This document shows positions 52,910-62,806 of a DNA stretch of 64,000 nt, piece after piece. Source of the stretch: an uncultured Eubacteriales bacterium (lineage in GTDB: Bacteria; Bacillota; Clostridia; Christensenellales; Aristaeellaceae). The stretch covers positions 1-64,000 of the forward strand of contig CACWXY010000006.1 of assembly GCA_902764915.1 (NCBI GenBank), written 5' to 3'. A program made the position numbers and the translations under genes. Position 1 is the first letter of the stretch, and each line of letters opens with the position of its first letter. Below the pieces are notes generated by a model. The model did not search any database and was not told where the DNA came from. It saw nothing but the letters and a program-made list of their open reading frames with translations.

Positions 52910-53575
52910 TTATACGGTGATAACGGAAGTAAAGCACAGTCGATCCGGTTCCACATGACAGGGAAGAAACCGAATTCTGACCCCTGCCTTCCGTGCTTCC
53001 CGCCATGCCTGACCAAACGCGGGATGTGTTTCTTCATTCGGACGTACTTCCGTAATCCCGTCCATCTGAATGACGAACAGCATCGCTGCACACCAGCCCG
53101 TCTCCGCAGCCCTGCACAGTTCTGTCAGATGCTTGACGCCTCGCTCTGTTGGCGCATCCGGAAAATAGCCCACTCCGTCCTTTTCCAGTGTACAGCCTTT
53201 GACTTCCATCAGATACCGTTCATTGCCCCGCTGCATAAAAAAATCCAGACGGGATTCCCCATACCGGTATTCCGGGACAATCGTGTCAAATCCCTGAGTT
53301 TCCAGCCATTCCCTGGCGACCTGATTCGGTGCCTGACTGTCCACATTCACAAGAAGTCCGCCGGCCTTTCGCACACATACAAGATCATAAGCCGTTTTCC
53401 GGTGGGGCGTACCCGGTGCGGTCAGAAATACCTCTGTCCCGGGGCAGAGGAGTTCCCGGCAGCGTCCTGTGTTTTTCACATGTACGGTCTGCACCGTCCC
53501 ATCCACCGTCACATGCGCCAGAAACCGGTTCGGTCTGTCCACAAAGCGGGCTGAAAGGATATTGGCGTACTGCAT
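52910..53575 (-). CDS. sfsA: SfsA family DNA/RNA nuclease-like protein
   Basis: A 221-residue protein of normal SfsA length. N-terminal OB-like part: FVDRPNRFLAHVTVDGTVQTVHV then NTGRCRELLCPGTEVFL. C-terminal restriction-endonuclease-like core: ESRLDFFMQRGNERYLMEVKGCTL (D and E-x-K metal site) and FPDAPTERGVKHL. SfsA was named for maltose gene stimulation in E. coli; biochemical evidence suggests a DNA-binding nuclease. It has a possible promoter at 53652-53680. Confidence 0.92.
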   Translation of the reverse strand: MQYANILSARFVDRPNRFLAHVTVDGTVQTVHVKNTGRCRELLCPGTEVFLTAPGTPHRKTAYDLVCVRKAGGLLVNVDSQAPNQVAREWLETQGFDTIVPEYRYGESRLDFFMQRGNERYLMEVKGCTLEKDGVGYFPDAPTERGVKHLTELCRAAETGWCAAMLFVIQMDGITEVRPNEETHPAFGQAWREARKAGVRIRFLPCHVEPDRLCFTSVITV

Positions 53576-53651
53576 AAGCCCCTTCTTTCTTCTCCATCCG
53601 ACAGTTCTCCTGCCGACTGCGTTCTTTTCTTCCTAATACATCTGTGCCTTC

Positions 53652-53680
53652 ATTTTTCCTTGAAATCGTTTCATTGTCAA
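53652..53680 (-). promoter_or_regulatory. Possible promoter of sfsA
   Basis: On the minus strand: TTGACA (53680-53675), a 17-bp spacer and AAAAAT (53657-53652), about 75 nt before the start. The -35 is perfect, the -10 poor. Confidence 0.45.
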
Positions 53681-53733
53681 GCTTTTCATTTGCGGCGAAC
53701 CACTTTTTACGCTTTGTCCCTGTTATCCTATCG

Positions 53734-53762
53734 TTGACAAATTCTGGAAAAAACGGCATTCT
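53734..53762 (+). promoter_or_regulatory. Possible promoter of the ABC exporter pair
   Basis: TTGACA (53734-53739), a 17-bp spacer and CATTCT (53757-53762). The -35 is perfect but the -10 is weak, about 46 nt before the ATG at 53808. Confidence 0.4.
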
Positions 53763-53807
53763 TATCGTGTTTGTCTATATTGCAGAAAGGACGATATCTG
53801 ACACGCC

Positions 53808-55574
53808 ATGAAGTTTCTATGGAAATATCTCCGCAAGTATGCGCCGCGCATGGCCATGGTTATGAGCATCAAGCTTTCCGGTACTGTCCTGGAACTGCTG
53901 ATTCCCTATGTAATGGAACACCTGATTGACCATGTCGTTCCTCTTCAGAGCCTGCCCAAAGTTCTTCTCTGGGGCTGCGGGATGGTTCTCCTCGCGGTCT
54001 GCGTACGTATGCTGAACGTACGTGCCAATCGTCTTTCCATACTCACAGCCAAGGAAAGCACCTTTGAAATCCGACGGGATCTGTTCCATACAGCCCTGCA
54101 TCTGTCCGGAAAGCAGATGGATCAGGTAGGGCTCCCCTCCCTCATCTCACGGCTGACTTCCGATTCCTATAATGTACAGAGCTTCATTCAGTCCGTACAG
54201 ACGATCGGCATCCGTGCACCGATCATGCTCATGGGCGGCATTGCCATTACCCTGACCATGGACCGCGGGCTTGCCTCCATACTCTGCATCATGGCGCCTA
54301 TCATGATTGTACTGGTGGTATGCATTTCCATCCGCGGCATTCCGCTGTACGAGCGCGTGCAGCGCGGAATGGATGATATTGTCCGTATCATGCGCGAAAA
54401 CATCACCGGGATTCGCGTCGTCAAAGCACTGAGCAAGGAAGAATATGAGAAAAATCGGTTCCATGCCGCGAACAGAACCGCTACGCAGCGGGATATTCTG
54501 GCCAGCATTGTCATGGCACTGCCGGGACCGGTGGTTACGCTGTTCCTGAATGTAGGCCTTACACTGGTCGTCATTATCGGTGCCCGCCGTGTCAATGACG
54601 GTCTCACCCAGCCCGGTGTGATCCTGGCCTTCCTCACCTATTTCAACATGATCCTCATGGGTGTCATGGGTCTGAACCGCGTATTTATGATGATGTCCAA
54701 AGCCAACGCGTCCGCCAAGCGTATCCAGCAGGTCGTGGAAGTGCCGGAAGACCTTCTCCCGCTTCCTGAAAGCGAATGTGCCACAGCGCCGGACGACGGA
54801 TATCTCATCTTTGACCATGTCACTTTCCGCTATGACGCGGAGGATCATGACGAAAACCCCGGAGATCATGCGCGCTTTGCCGGGGAAGAGCGTCAGGAAT
54901 GCCTCAGTGACATTTCCTTTTCTGTAAAGAAGGGCGGTTCGCTGGGCATTATCGGTGCCACCGGCAGCGGAAAAACCAGTATTATCAATCTTCTCATGCG
55001 CTTCTATGACCCGCAGAAAGGGCATGTCTTTGTCGGCGGAAAAGATGTCCGTGCCTATACGCAGGATGACCTGCACAGAAAGTTTGGCGTCGTATTCCAG
55101 AACGACGTACTCTTTGCCGACACCATCCGGGAAAACATCTCCTTCGGCCGTGATCTGGAAGAGGAATCCCTTCGCGCCGCTACAAAGGATGCCATGGCAT
55201 GGGATTTTGTAGAGGCATATGATGAAGGTCTGGACCACGCCTCTGTTATCCATGGCGCCAATTTCTCCGGCGGGCAGAAGCAGCGCCTTCTGATTTCCCG
55301 CGCTCTGGCGGCACATCCGGATATCCTGATCCTGGACGACTCTTCTTCGGCGCTGGACTATCGGACAGACGCCCGGCTGCGCCAGGCCATAGACGCGCAT
55401 CATGCGGCTGCGACCAGCGTCATCATTGCCCAGCGCATTTCCTCCATCATGAATCTGGATGAAATCATCGTGCTCCATGAAGGCCAGATCCTGGGAAAGG
55501 GTACGCATGCCGAGCTGATGGAAAGCTGTCCTGTGTACCGTGAACTCTATCATACGCAGATGGGGGAGGTGTGA
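53808..55574 (+). CDS. ABC exporter half-transporter, degenerate-site subunit
   Basis: A 588-residue protein with an N-terminal six-helix membrane domain (about 1-310) and a C-terminal ATPase. The ATPase has Walker A IGATGSGKTS, signature NFSGGQKQR and Walker B LILDDSSSALD. In Walker B the usual catalytic Glu after the Asp is an Asp, as in the non-canonical half of heterodimeric exporters. An acidic insert (DAEDHDENPGDHARFAG) lies near the start of the ATPase domain. With the next gene it forms a heterodimeric exporter of the BmrCD/LmrCD type; drugs, lipids or peptides are possible cargo. The two genes are 4 bp apart. Confidence 0.9.
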   Translation: MKFLWKYLRKYAPRMAMVMSIKLSGTVLELLIPYVMEHLIDHVVPLQSLPKVLLWGCGMVLLAVCVRMLNVRANRLSILTAKESTFEIRRDLFHTALHLSGKQMDQVGLPSLISRLTSDSYNVQSFIQSVQTIGIRAPIMLMGGIAITLTMDRGLASILCIMAPIMIVLVVCISIRGIPLYERVQRGMDDIVRIMRENITGIRVVKALSKEEYEKNRFHAANRTATQRDILASIVMALPGPVVTLFLNVGLTLVVIIGARRVNDGLTQPGVILAFLTYFNMILMGVMGLNRVFMMMSKANASAKRIQQVVEVPEDLLPLPESECATAPDDGYLIFDHVTFRYDAEDHDENPGDHARFAGEERQECLSDISFSVKKGGSLGIIGATGSGKTSIINLLMRFYDPQKGHVFVGGKDVRAYTQDDLHRKFGVVFQNDVLFADTIRENISFGRDLEEESLRAATKDAMAWDFVEAYDEGLDHASVIHGANFSGGQKQRLLISRALAAHPDILILDDSSSALDYRTDARLRQAIDAHHAAATSVIIAQRISSIMNLDEIIVLHEGQILGKGTHAELMESCPVYRELYHTQMGEV

Positions 55575-55578
55575 TAAA

Positions 55579-57348
55579 ATGGCAGCCCGTGATTCCATTA
55601 TGCGCAAGCCCAAGGATACACGCGGTACCTTCCGCCGGATGGTATCGTATCTGGGGCCCTTCCGCTATCTGATGCTTCTGATATTTGCGCTGTGTATTCT
55701 TTCCAACCTTCTCTCCCTTCTCGGTCCGAACCTGGCCGGCTCTGCCATTAACGAAGCTGCCGCCGGCAAAGGGAAAGTCAATTTTGACAAGGTTTCCTAT
55801 TTCGCCATGCGCATGCTGATCTGCTATGTGGCATCTTCGCTGCTCACCATCTCCATTCACATGCTGATGGTCCGCATCTCCAAGACCGTAGCCAACCGAC
55901 TGCGCCAGGATGTATTCAACAAGCTTATGGTGCTTCCCGTAGGCTACTTTGACCGGCATCAGTCCGGTGACATCATCAGCCGTGTATCCTATGACATTGA
56001 TGTCATCTCTACCTGCATGGCAACGGACGTGGTCTCCATTCTCACTTCCCTGGTCACCGTCATCGGCTCCCTTGTCATGATGATCTCCATCTCTCTGCCG
56101 CTGTCTGCGGTCGCGCTGATTACCGTGCCGGCTTCCATACTCTATACCACCAGAATGCGGAAAATCACGCAGCCGCGGTTTGCCAAACGCTCCAAAAACT
56201 ACGGCATCATGAATGGCTTTGTAGAAGAGATGCTGTCCGGGCAGAAGACCATCCAGGCCTATGCCTACGAAAACCGGGTAGACGAAAAGTTCGATCACAT
56301 CAATACAGACGCGGCACAGGCTTACTATGACGCTGACTCCTATGGCGTAACCATTGGCCCGACCATGGGTTTTATCAATAACCTCGGGCTTTCCCTGATT
56401 GCCATGTTCGGCTCCATTCTCTATATGAGCGGCCTGATCGGGCTTGGATCCATTTCCTCCTTTGTGCTCTATTCCAGGAAGTTCTCCGGGCCTATTAATG
56501 AGATCGCCAACATTATCAACGAACTCTTTTCTGCTCTGGCTGCCGCCGAACGCGTGTTTACGCTGCTGGATGAAAAGGAAGAGGTCGCAGACCGTGAGAA
56601 CGCCCGGGAGCTCCGGGATGCCAAAGGCAACGTGGAGCTTTCGCATGTATCCTTTGGCTATGATCCCGGCAGAACCATTCTGCATGACCTGTCCCTGCGC
56701 GCGGATTCCGGTAAGCTCATAGCCATTGTCGGTCCGACAGGCGCAGGAAAGACCACGATCATTAACCTGCTCATGCGGTTCTATGACGTGGACAGCGGGC
56801 AGATTCTGGTGGACGGCGTGGATCATCGGGATTATACACGGCGCTCTCTGCGCGGCGCGTATGCCATGGTACTGCAGGATACATGGGTCTTTCAGGGAAC
56901 CATCTTTGACAATATTGCCTATGGCAAGGAAAACGCAACCATGGAAGAGGTTGTCGCAGCCGCCAAAGCCGCGCACATCCATCCCTTTATCATGCGCCTG
57001 CCCGATGGATACCAGACCGTCATTCATGAAGACGGCGGCAATATTTCCAAAGGCCAGAAGCAGCTGATGACCATTGCCCGGGCTATTCTCTATGATGCGC
57101 GCATGCTGATACTGGACGAAGCCACCTCCAATGTGGATACATCCACAGAACGCGAGATCCAGCGCGCCATGCGTGACCTCATGAAGGACAAGACCTGCTT
57201 TGTCATCGCGCACCGGCTTTCCACGATTCAGAACGCAGACCGCATTCTTGTGCTCAATCACGGAGATGTGGTCGAACAGGGCACACATGATACGCTCATG
57301 AAAGCCCGGGGATTCTACTACCAGCTCTATCATGCGCAGTTTGAATGA
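55579..57348 (+). CDS. ABC exporter half-transporter, catalytic subunit
   Basis: A 589-residue partner of the previous gene. The start at 55579 follows GGGAGG; an upstream in-frame ATG at 55540 lies inside the first gene. A six-helix membrane domain precedes an ATPase with Walker A VGPTGAGKTT, Walker B LILDEATSNVD (catalytic Glu present) and a signature that reads ISKGQKQ, not the canonical SGGQ. Because each ATP site joins the Walker motifs of one subunit with the signature of the other, this altered signature pairs with the altered Walker B of the partner, giving one degenerate and one working site. A terminator follows. Confidence 0.92.
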   Translation: MAARDSIMRKPKDTRGTFRRMVSYLGPFRYLMLLIFALCILSNLLSLLGPNLAGSAINEAAAGKGKVNFDKVSYFAMRMLICYVASSLLTISIHMLMVRISKTVANRLRQDVFNKLMVLPVGYFDRHQSGDIISRVSYDIDVISTCMATDVVSILTSLVTVIGSLVMMISISLPLSAVALITVPASILYTTRMRKITQPRFAKRSKNYGIMNGFVEEMLSGQKTIQAYAYENRVDEKFDHINTDAAQAYYDADSYGVTIGPTMGFINNLGLSLIAMFGSILYMSGLIGLGSISSFVLYSRKFSGPINEIANIINELFSALAAAERVFTLLDEKEEVADRENARELRDAKGNVELSHVSFGYDPGRTILHDLSLRADSGKLIAIVGPTGAGKTTIINLLMRFYDVDSGQILVDGVDHRDYTRRSLRGAYAMVLQDTWVFQGTIFDNIAYGKENATMEEVVAAAKAAHIHPFIMRLPDGYQTVIHEDGGNISKGQKQLMTIARAILYDARMLILDEATSNVDTSTEREIQRAMRDLMKDKTCFVIAHRLSTIQNADRILVLNHGDVVEQGTHDTLMKARGFYYQLYHAQFE

Positions 57349-57361
57349 CATTCATTCACCC

Positions 57362-57396
57362 AAGGACGGTTTTTCATGCCTGAAAACCGTCCTTTT
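57362..57396 (+). terminator. Terminator of the ABC exporter pair
   Basis: AAGGACGGTTTT (57362-57373) pairs perfectly with AAAACCGTCCTT (57383-57394), with a 9-nt loop and TTCT after it. It is 14 nt after the stop. Confidence 0.9.
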
Positions 57397-57490
57397 CTGT
57401 ACGCTCTCATGCACGCTCCACGGGCATGCGCCAATCATCCGGGCTTTTTCCGTTTCTCGCCGCAAAAGTGCTTTTTCTTGCCCCCCTTCG

Positions 57491-57519
57491 TGGACATTGG
57501 CACACATTCCTGCTACAAT
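57491..57519 (+). promoter_or_regulatory. Promoter of the GH94 phosphorylase gene
   Basis: TGGACA (57491-57496), a 17-bp spacer and TACAAT (57514-57519). The start would be near 57526, with a leader of about 66 nt that contains the palindrome at 57545-57560. Confidence 0.75.
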
Positions 57520-57544
57520 GGATCTGTTTCATTCAGTGCGATGG

Positions 57545-57560
57545 AAATCGCATGCGATTT
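57545..57560. promoter_or_regulatory. Perfect 16-bp palindrome, possible operator
   Basis: AAATCGCATGCGATTT is its own reverse complement. It lies about 20-35 nt downstream of the predicted transcription start and 32 bp before the start codon, a place where a repressor could act. It differs from the operators at 186-280, so a different regulator is expected. Confidence 0.6.
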
Positions 57561-57591
57561 ATTTTCATAAATATGGATAGGAGAAGTGTGT

Positions 57592-60039
57592 ATGACATTC
57601 GGACACTTTGACGACCAGGCACGGGAGTATGTCATTGAGACACCCCGTACGCCTTATCCCTGGATCAATTATCTGGGCAGCGAAGATTTCTTCGGCATGA
57701 TCAGCAATACTGCCGGCGGCTATTGCTTCTACAGGGACGCGCGGCTGCGCCGCATCACCCGCTACCGCTACAACAATATCCCTGTCGATGACGGCGGGCG
57801 GTATTTCTATATCAAGGATGGCGACTGCATCTGGAACCCCGGCTGGAAGCCCACCAAGACAGAGCTGGACGCGTACGAGTGCCGGCACGGCATGGGCTAT
57901 TCCATCATCACCGGCAAAAAGAACGGCCTTGTAGCACGGCAGCTGGCCTTTGTGCCCCTGGGCGTGCATGCAGAAGTGCATCAGATTACCCTGCGGAATG
58001 AATCCGATGCGCCGAAGGATGTCATTCTCACCAGCTTTGTGGAATTCTGCCTGTGGAATGCACAGGACGATATGCTCAACTTCCAGCGCAATTTTTCCAC
58101 CGGCGAGGTGGAAGTGGAAAACGGCGTCATCTACCATAAGACCGAATACCGTGAACGCCGGAATCATTACGCCTTCTATGGCGTGAACGTCATGCCGGAC
58201 GGCTTTGACACTGACATGGAGACCTTCCTGGGACTGTACAATGGCTTTGATGCCCCGAATTCCGTGGTAACCGGAAACATGGGCAACTCCATTGCCTCCG
58301 GCTGGCAGCCCATCGCGTCCCATCAGGTCAAGGTACACCTGGAGCAGGGCGAAGAAAAGCGCTACAACTTTGTGCTGGGCTACGTGGAACTCCCTGAGAA
58401 GGAAAAGTTTGTGGCGCCCGGGGTCATCAACAAGGCACCGGCGCTGGAGATGCTCGCCCAGTTCGCCACCAATGATCAGGTCGAGGACGCATTCAGGAAG
58501 CTGCGCGCCCACTGGGATTATCTGCTCAGCGCCTATACCCTGACCTCCAAGAATGACAAGCTCAACCGCATGGTCAATATCTGGAACCCCTATCAGTGCA
58601 TGATCACCTTTAACATGAGCCGCTCCACTTCCCTGTTCGAAAGCGGCATCGGCCGCGGCATGGGCTTCCGGGATTCCTCCCAGGACCTTCTGGGCTTTGT
58701 CCATCAGATCCCGGAGCGCGCCAGGGAACGGATTCTCGATATTGCCGCTACCCAGTTCAGGGACGGCGGATGCTATCACCAGTTCCAGCCCCTGACCAAG
58801 AAGGGAAACAACGATATCGGCGGCGGCTTCAATGATGACCCGCTCTGGCTGATTGCCGGCACTGCGGCCTATATCAAGGAGACCGGCGACTTTGGAATTC
58901 TGGATGAAATGACGCCCTATGACTGCAATCCCGATGATGCCGGTACCCTTATGGAGCACCTGGAGGTTTCCTTCCGTCACGTGACCGATAACCTGGGCCC
59001 GCACGGACTGCCGCTCATCGGCCGCGCAGACTGGAACGACTGCCTGAACCTGAACTGCTTCTCCGATACGCCGGATGAGTCCTTCCAGACTTTCTCCAAT
59101 CCCAACGCGCCGGATGACCGGGTCGCCGAGTCCGTGCTCATTGCCGGCATGTTTGTCTCTATCGGTCCTGAGCTGGTAGCTCTGCTCCGCCGCCGCGGCG
59201 AAACACAGAAGGCCGATGCCGCGCAGGCTGATATCGACCGCATGCGCGAAGCCGTACTCACCGCCGGATGGGACGGCGAATGGTTTGTCCGTGCCTATGA
59301 CGCTCTCGGCCATAAGGTAGGCAGCCACGAATGCGATGACGGCAAGATCTTCATTGAAAGCCAGGGCTACTGCGTCATGGCCGGTATCGGTGTGGAAGAC
59401 GGCAAGGCACAGAAAGCCATGGACAGCGTACAGAAATATCTGGAGACCGAGCACGGCATTGTCCTGCTCCAGCCCGCCTATAAGACGTATCATCTGGAAC
59501 TGGGCGAGGTCAGCTCCTATCCCCCGGGATACAAGGAGAACGCCGGTATCTTCTGTCACAACAATCCCTGGATCATTGCCGCCGAGACCGTGCTGGGACA
59601 TGGCGACCGCGCCTTCTCCCTCTACTCCCGCATTGCGCCGGCCTGGCGTGAAGCCATCAGCGAAGTCCATAAGACTGAGCCCTATGTCTACAGCCAGATG
59701 ATTGCCGGCAAGGATGCGCCGAACTTCGGTCAGGCCAAGAACAGCTGGCTCACCGGTACAGCTGCCTGGAACTTCTATGTAATCAGCAACTATATTCTCG
59801 GCATCAAGCCCGACTGGGACGGACTGCGGATCGACCCGTGCGTGCCTTCCACCTCGGATACCTATCACGTATCCCGCCGTTTCCGTGGTGCCATCTATGA
59901 CATTACCATTGAAAATCCGGATAAGCTCTGCACCGGCGTGCATTCCATGACAGTGGACGGCCAGCCCATGGAAGGAAATGTGCTGCCCGTCTTTGGCGAC
60001 GGCCAGACGCATCATGTCAAGGTCACGCTGGGCAAGTAA
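57592..60039 (+). CDS. Cellobiose phosphorylase, GH94
   Basis: An 815-residue enzyme of the length usual for cellobiose phosphorylases. The ATG at 57592 is chosen, with GGAGAAG just upstream. It has an N-terminal beta-sandwich ([32 protein letters not shown]) and an alpha/alpha barrel with [32 protein letters not shown] and [10 protein letters not shown]; the Asp of the DWND block is the general acid in the family. It splits cellobiose with phosphate into glucose 1-phosphate and glucose in the cytoplasm, saving ATP. It is a single-gene unit, without a cellobiose transporter nearby. Other beta-glucoside specificities within GH94 are possible but less likely from these motifs. Confidence 0.93.
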   Translation: MTFGHFDDQAREYVIETPRTPYPWINYLGSEDFFGMISNTAGGYCFYRDARLRRITRYRYNNIPVDDGGRYFYIKDGDCIWNPGWKPTKTELDAYECRHGMGYSIITGKKNGLVARQLAFVPLGVHAEVHQITLRNESDAPKDVILTSFVEFCLWNAQDDMLNFQRNFSTGEVEVENGVIYHKTEYRERRNHYAFYGVNVMPDGFDTDMETFLGLYNGFDAPNSVVTGNMGNSIASGWQPIASHQVKVHLEQGEEKRYNFVLGYVELPEKEKFVAPGVINKAPALEMLAQFATNDQVEDAFRKLRAHWDYLLSAYTLTSKNDKLNRMVNIWNPYQCMITFNMSRSTSLFESGIGRGMGFRDSSQDLLGFVHQIPERARERILDIAATQFRDGGCYHQFQPLTKKGNNDIGGGFNDDPLWLIAGTAAYIKETGDFGILDEMTPYDCNPDDAGTLMEHLEVSFRHVTDNLGPHGLPLIGRADWNDCLNLNCFSDTPDESFQTFSNPNAPDDRVAESVLIAGMFVSIGPELVALLRRRGETQKADAAQADIDRMREAVLTAGWDGEWFVRAYDALGHKVGSHECDDGKIFIESQGYCVMAGIGVEDGKAQKAMDSVQKYLETEHGIVLLQPAYKTYHLELGEVSSYPPGYKENAGIFCHNNPWIIAAETVLGHGDRAFSLYSRIAPAWREAISEVHKTEPYVYSQMIAGKDAPNFGQAKNSWLTGTAAWNFYVISNYILGIKPDWDGLRIDPCVPSTSDTYHVSRRFRGAIYDITIENPDKLCTGVHSMTVDGQPMEGNVLPVFGDGQTHHVKVTLGK

Positions 60040-60064
60040 ACGTCTGTCAGCTGCACAGACATAC

Positions 60065-60097
60065 CCGCCATACGCACCCTGCGTATGGCGGTCTTTT
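60065..60097 (+). terminator. Terminator of the GH94 gene
   Basis: CCGCCATACGCA (60065-60076) pairs perfectly with TGCGTATGGCGG (60080-60091), with a 3-nt loop and TCTTTT after it. Confidence 0.93.
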
Positions 60098-60182
60098 GCG
60101 TTCCTCTTTTCGCGCTGTACAGCCATGGCAAGCTCTGCACAGACAGCCGCCATATGCCTTACGGCACGCTCCCAGGAAAAAG

Positions 60183-60211
60183 AAAAAGGCAGTGCCGCGC
60201 ACTGCCCTTTT
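60183..60211 (-). terminator. Terminator of the secreted flavoprotein gene
   Basis: GGCAGTG (60188-60194) pairs with CACTGCC (60200-60206). On the minus strand it is followed by TTTTTCTTTTT, and on the plus strand by CTTTTCC. It lies about 20 nt after the stop at 60229. Confidence 0.9.
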
Positions 60212-60228
60212 CCTCTGGTTTATTCTGT

Positions 60229-62742
60229 TTACTGATTGTCCGCCATAATGGCTTCTGCCGCGGTACGGCCGGACACAAAGATCTCCACGATCGCATTGCC
60301 GCCCAGACGGTTGCCGCCATGGATGCCGCCGGTCACCTCGCCCGCCGCATACAGTCCGGGAATCGCTTCGCCGTCTGCATTCAGCACATGACGGTCCGTA
60401 TCCACTCTGACACCGCCCATGGTGTGGTGCGTGGAAGGCGCCATCAGACGAATGGTAAGCAGCGTGCCTTCCAGATCATAGGTGTCCGGGAGATAATTCC
60501 CGTTTTCGTCCTTCTGTACATTACCGATGCAGCGGGAAGCAATCGCTTTGCCCACGTCGGGATACTCGCCCAGTCCCATGACCGCCGCGTCGTACTTTTT
60601 CAGTGTATCGATGACAGTATCGGGATCGGCCGTCACGCCCAGTTCGGCAAACAGTTCGCCCAGCTGGTCAATGGTCCTGCGATAATAACGGCCTTCGAAA
60701 TCACCCTCCGCCAGCTGAATCGGACCCGGGATCAGTTCTTCCGCATTGTAGAACTCCAGGAATACGCCCTTGGTTCCGTTGACTTCCATGCCGTTGCGGA
60801 ACTCAGCCAGCGAAAGCACATCACGTTCAGAGCCTTCATCCACAAAACGATGGCCGGTCATCGGATTGATCCATGCCGCATAGTTGCCGCCGCCGAAAGC
60901 CAGATTACCGTTATCTACCCAGGAAATAGGCATCAGCTGTGTAAAGCCCATGCCGGTGACATCAGCACCCACCGCCTGAGCCATGGTGATGCCGTCGCCC
61001 TTGAGAGAACTGCGGTTCGTGGTCTTGGTTGCGTTGGTCAGATATTCCGTCGACCAGTAGACGTTCTCGGAGAGCACCAGCGGAATATTGGCTGCATAGC
61101 CTCCCGTTGCCAGAATCACACCCTTCGTGGCATGCGCGGTCACTTCTGTTCCGTCATAACGGGTTGCCTTGACGCCCGTCACACGGCCGTCTTCCACGAT
61201 CAGTTCGTTGGCAGTGGTGCGAAGCATGATCTGATTGGCTTCATTCGCAGCAAGCATGGTATGGATCGGTGCCGCGAAATAGGAGCCCCAGCGTCCCATC
61301 TCAGGATTGCCGTCGCCGTCAAGGTCAATATTGGAGCCAATGAACTCGTTCTCACGATACCACAGCGCACCGATCAGCGTGGGCTGCGTATCTTCGCGGA
61401 AGGTAGCACCCTGTTCTTCCAGCCACTCCTTGAGTCCCTGGCCGCCTTCGATAAACTGCCGCACCAGGTCCACATCGCCATAAATCCACTGGCTCTTGTC
61501 TGCGCTCTGGCGCAGTCCGCCATAATAGGTCTGGAAAATATGCAGATTCAGCGTGGAGAACAGTGTCAGCTGATTCTCGGCAACGCCTGCATCCAGCTGG
61601 GGCTGTGCCCAGTCCAGATACGCCCTGATTTCTTCCTTCAGTTCCTTGAGAACCGGCAGATATTCCGCATGCACACCATGCTTGCTCAGTTCCTTCGCAT
61701 CACCGGCGACAAACTCATGATCCACATAGTAGTCCGCGTCAAAGGGTTCTTCGCTCCAGTCAAGGATCATCTTCAGCTCATTGATGCAGCCCTGTACGGA
61801 CTTCACCTTGCTGTAGGTTTCGCCATTGAAGGCATAGACGCCGCTGTCCGCATCCGGATCATTGGCATCCCATACCAGATAGGGCATGACACTCTGATAC
61901 TGGCCGCCGGAAACGAGTGTATTGCCGCCCACTTCCGCATTCTTTTCAATCACCAGCACGGTATTCCCATCCTGGGCCGCCTGTGCGGCAGCCGCCACGC
62001 CGGCACCGCCCGCACCGACAATCACCACATCATAGGTGACATCCATCGGATCGCCCGCTTCATGGGTGATCTTCGCGCTCTTGAATGCTTCCAGGTTCGT
62101 GCATCCCGCCTGTTCTGCCGCAGCATTCACAGCATTGCGCAGAGCGTTGGAGGAGAATGTAGCACCCGACACGCCGTCCACGCCGGTACCGTTGGCAGCC
62201 AGCATGTCCTCAATCATGATGGGGAAGGCAATATCGCCCACATGCGCGGTTTCCGTGCTCTTCACCACTTCAATCCCTGTCAGCGCATTCTCAGAGAATG
62301 TCACGGCAAAGGTCGAGTCGCCATTGTAGCCATAGGCAGACGCTTCATAGGTGCCCGCTGTAAAGGCCAGCGGCGTTTCATCCGTCACCACTTCGCCTTT
62401 AGCCTGTGCCAGCGCCTTTTCGGCGGCTTCCTTCACGCCGTTGCTGGTCATGGTAGCCCCTGCCACGGCATCAATCTCGGCATCGGAACGTCCTACCAGT
62501 GCCTCGGCAAAAGCCGGATAATTCGGCACGCCGAAGGGCTGTTCCCCGTCGCCGGTGATTTCCACCGCTGTAATTGCGTTTTCATCCACCGTAATTGTCA
62601 CCGTCACTGCATCAGGCACCTGCTGATAGCCCGGTGCTGCGGCAGTATATGTGCCCGGCGTAAATGCGCCGTCTGCCGATGCAAACGATACGCATCCCAT
62701 CACAAGACACAGTGCCAGAAAGAGAGACCATGTTTTCCTCAT
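60229..62742 (-). CDS. Secreted fumarate-reductase-like flavoprotein with two FMN-binding domains
   Basis: An 837-residue secreted protein. The start at 62742 (MRKTWSLFLALCLVMG) follows AAAGG. Residues 1-23 form a signal peptide. Two FMN_bind domains follow, with the flavinylation motifs AGATMTS and SGATFSS, whose second Thr normally takes FMN covalently from ApbE. From about residue 240 comes an FAD_binding_2 domain (VVIVGAGGAGVAAAAQAA), with HHTMGGVRV and the closing motif GLYAAGEVTGGIHGGNRLGG, as in fumarate and urocanate reductases. It probably reduces an extracellular acceptor using electrons passed along FMN. The acceptor is not identifiable. It has its own promoter and a terminator. 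Confidence 0.9.
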   Translation of the reverse strand: MRKTWSLFLALCLVMGCVSFASADGAFTPGTYTAAAPGYQQVPDAVTVTITVDENAITAVEITGDGEQPFGVPNYPAFAEALVGRSDAEIDAVAGATMTSNGVKEAAEKALAQAKGEVVTDETPLAFTAGTYEASAYGYNGDSTFAVTFSENALTGIEVVKSTETAHVGDIAFPIMIEDMLAANGTGVDGVSGATFSSNALRNAVNAAAEQAGCTNLEAFKSAKITHEAGDPMDVTYDVVIVGAGGAGVAAAAQAAQDGNTVLVIEKNAEVGGNTLVSGGQYQSVMPYLVWDANDPDADSGVYAFNGETYSKVKSVQGCINELKMILDWSEEPFDADYYVDHEFVAGDAKELSKHGVHAEYLPVLKELKEEIRAYLDWAQPQLDAGVAENQLTLFSTLNLHIFQTYYGGLRQSADKSQWIYGDVDLVRQFIEGGQGLKEWLEEQGATFREDTQPTLIGALWYRENEFIGSNIDLDGDGNPEMGRWGSYFAAPIHTMLAANEANQIMLRTTANELIVEDGRVTGVKATRYDGTEVTAHATKGVILATGGYAANIPLVLSENVYWSTEYLTNATKTTNRSSLKGDGITMAQAVGADVTGMGFTQLMPISWVDNGNLAFGGGNYAAWINPMTGHRFVDEGSERDVLSLAEFRNGMEVNGTKGVFLEFYNAEELIPGPIQLAEGDFEGRYYRRTIDQLGELFAELGVTADPDTVIDTLKKYDAAVMGLGEYPDVGKAIASRCIGNVQKDENGNYLPDTYDLEGTLLTIRLMAPSTHHTMGGVRVDTDRHVLNADGEAIPGLYAAGEVTGGIHGGNRLGGNAIVEIFVSGRTAAEAIMADNQ

Positions 62743-62761
62743 AGAACACCTTTCCTTTCCC

Positions 62762-62786
62762 GCGGGGAAGCTTTCCCCGCTTTTTT
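62762..62786 (+). terminator. Perfect plus-strand terminator hairpin in the flavoprotein leader
   Basis: GCGGGGAA (62762-62769) pairs with TTCCCCGC (62773-62780), followed by TTTTTT on the plus strand. No plus-strand gene leads into it. On the minus strand it lies in the 5' leader, just upstream of the ribosome site of the flavoprotein gene. It may stop antisense transcripts or control translation. Confidence 0.6.
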
Positions 62787-62806
62787 GATGAATTGCCTTC
62801 CTTATC

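Noticed and set aside
57565-60153. An 862-codon minus-strand open frame opposite the cellobiose phosphorylase gene
   Set aside because: It mirrors the third-position bias of the coding strand, shows no family motif and has no promoter or ribosome site.
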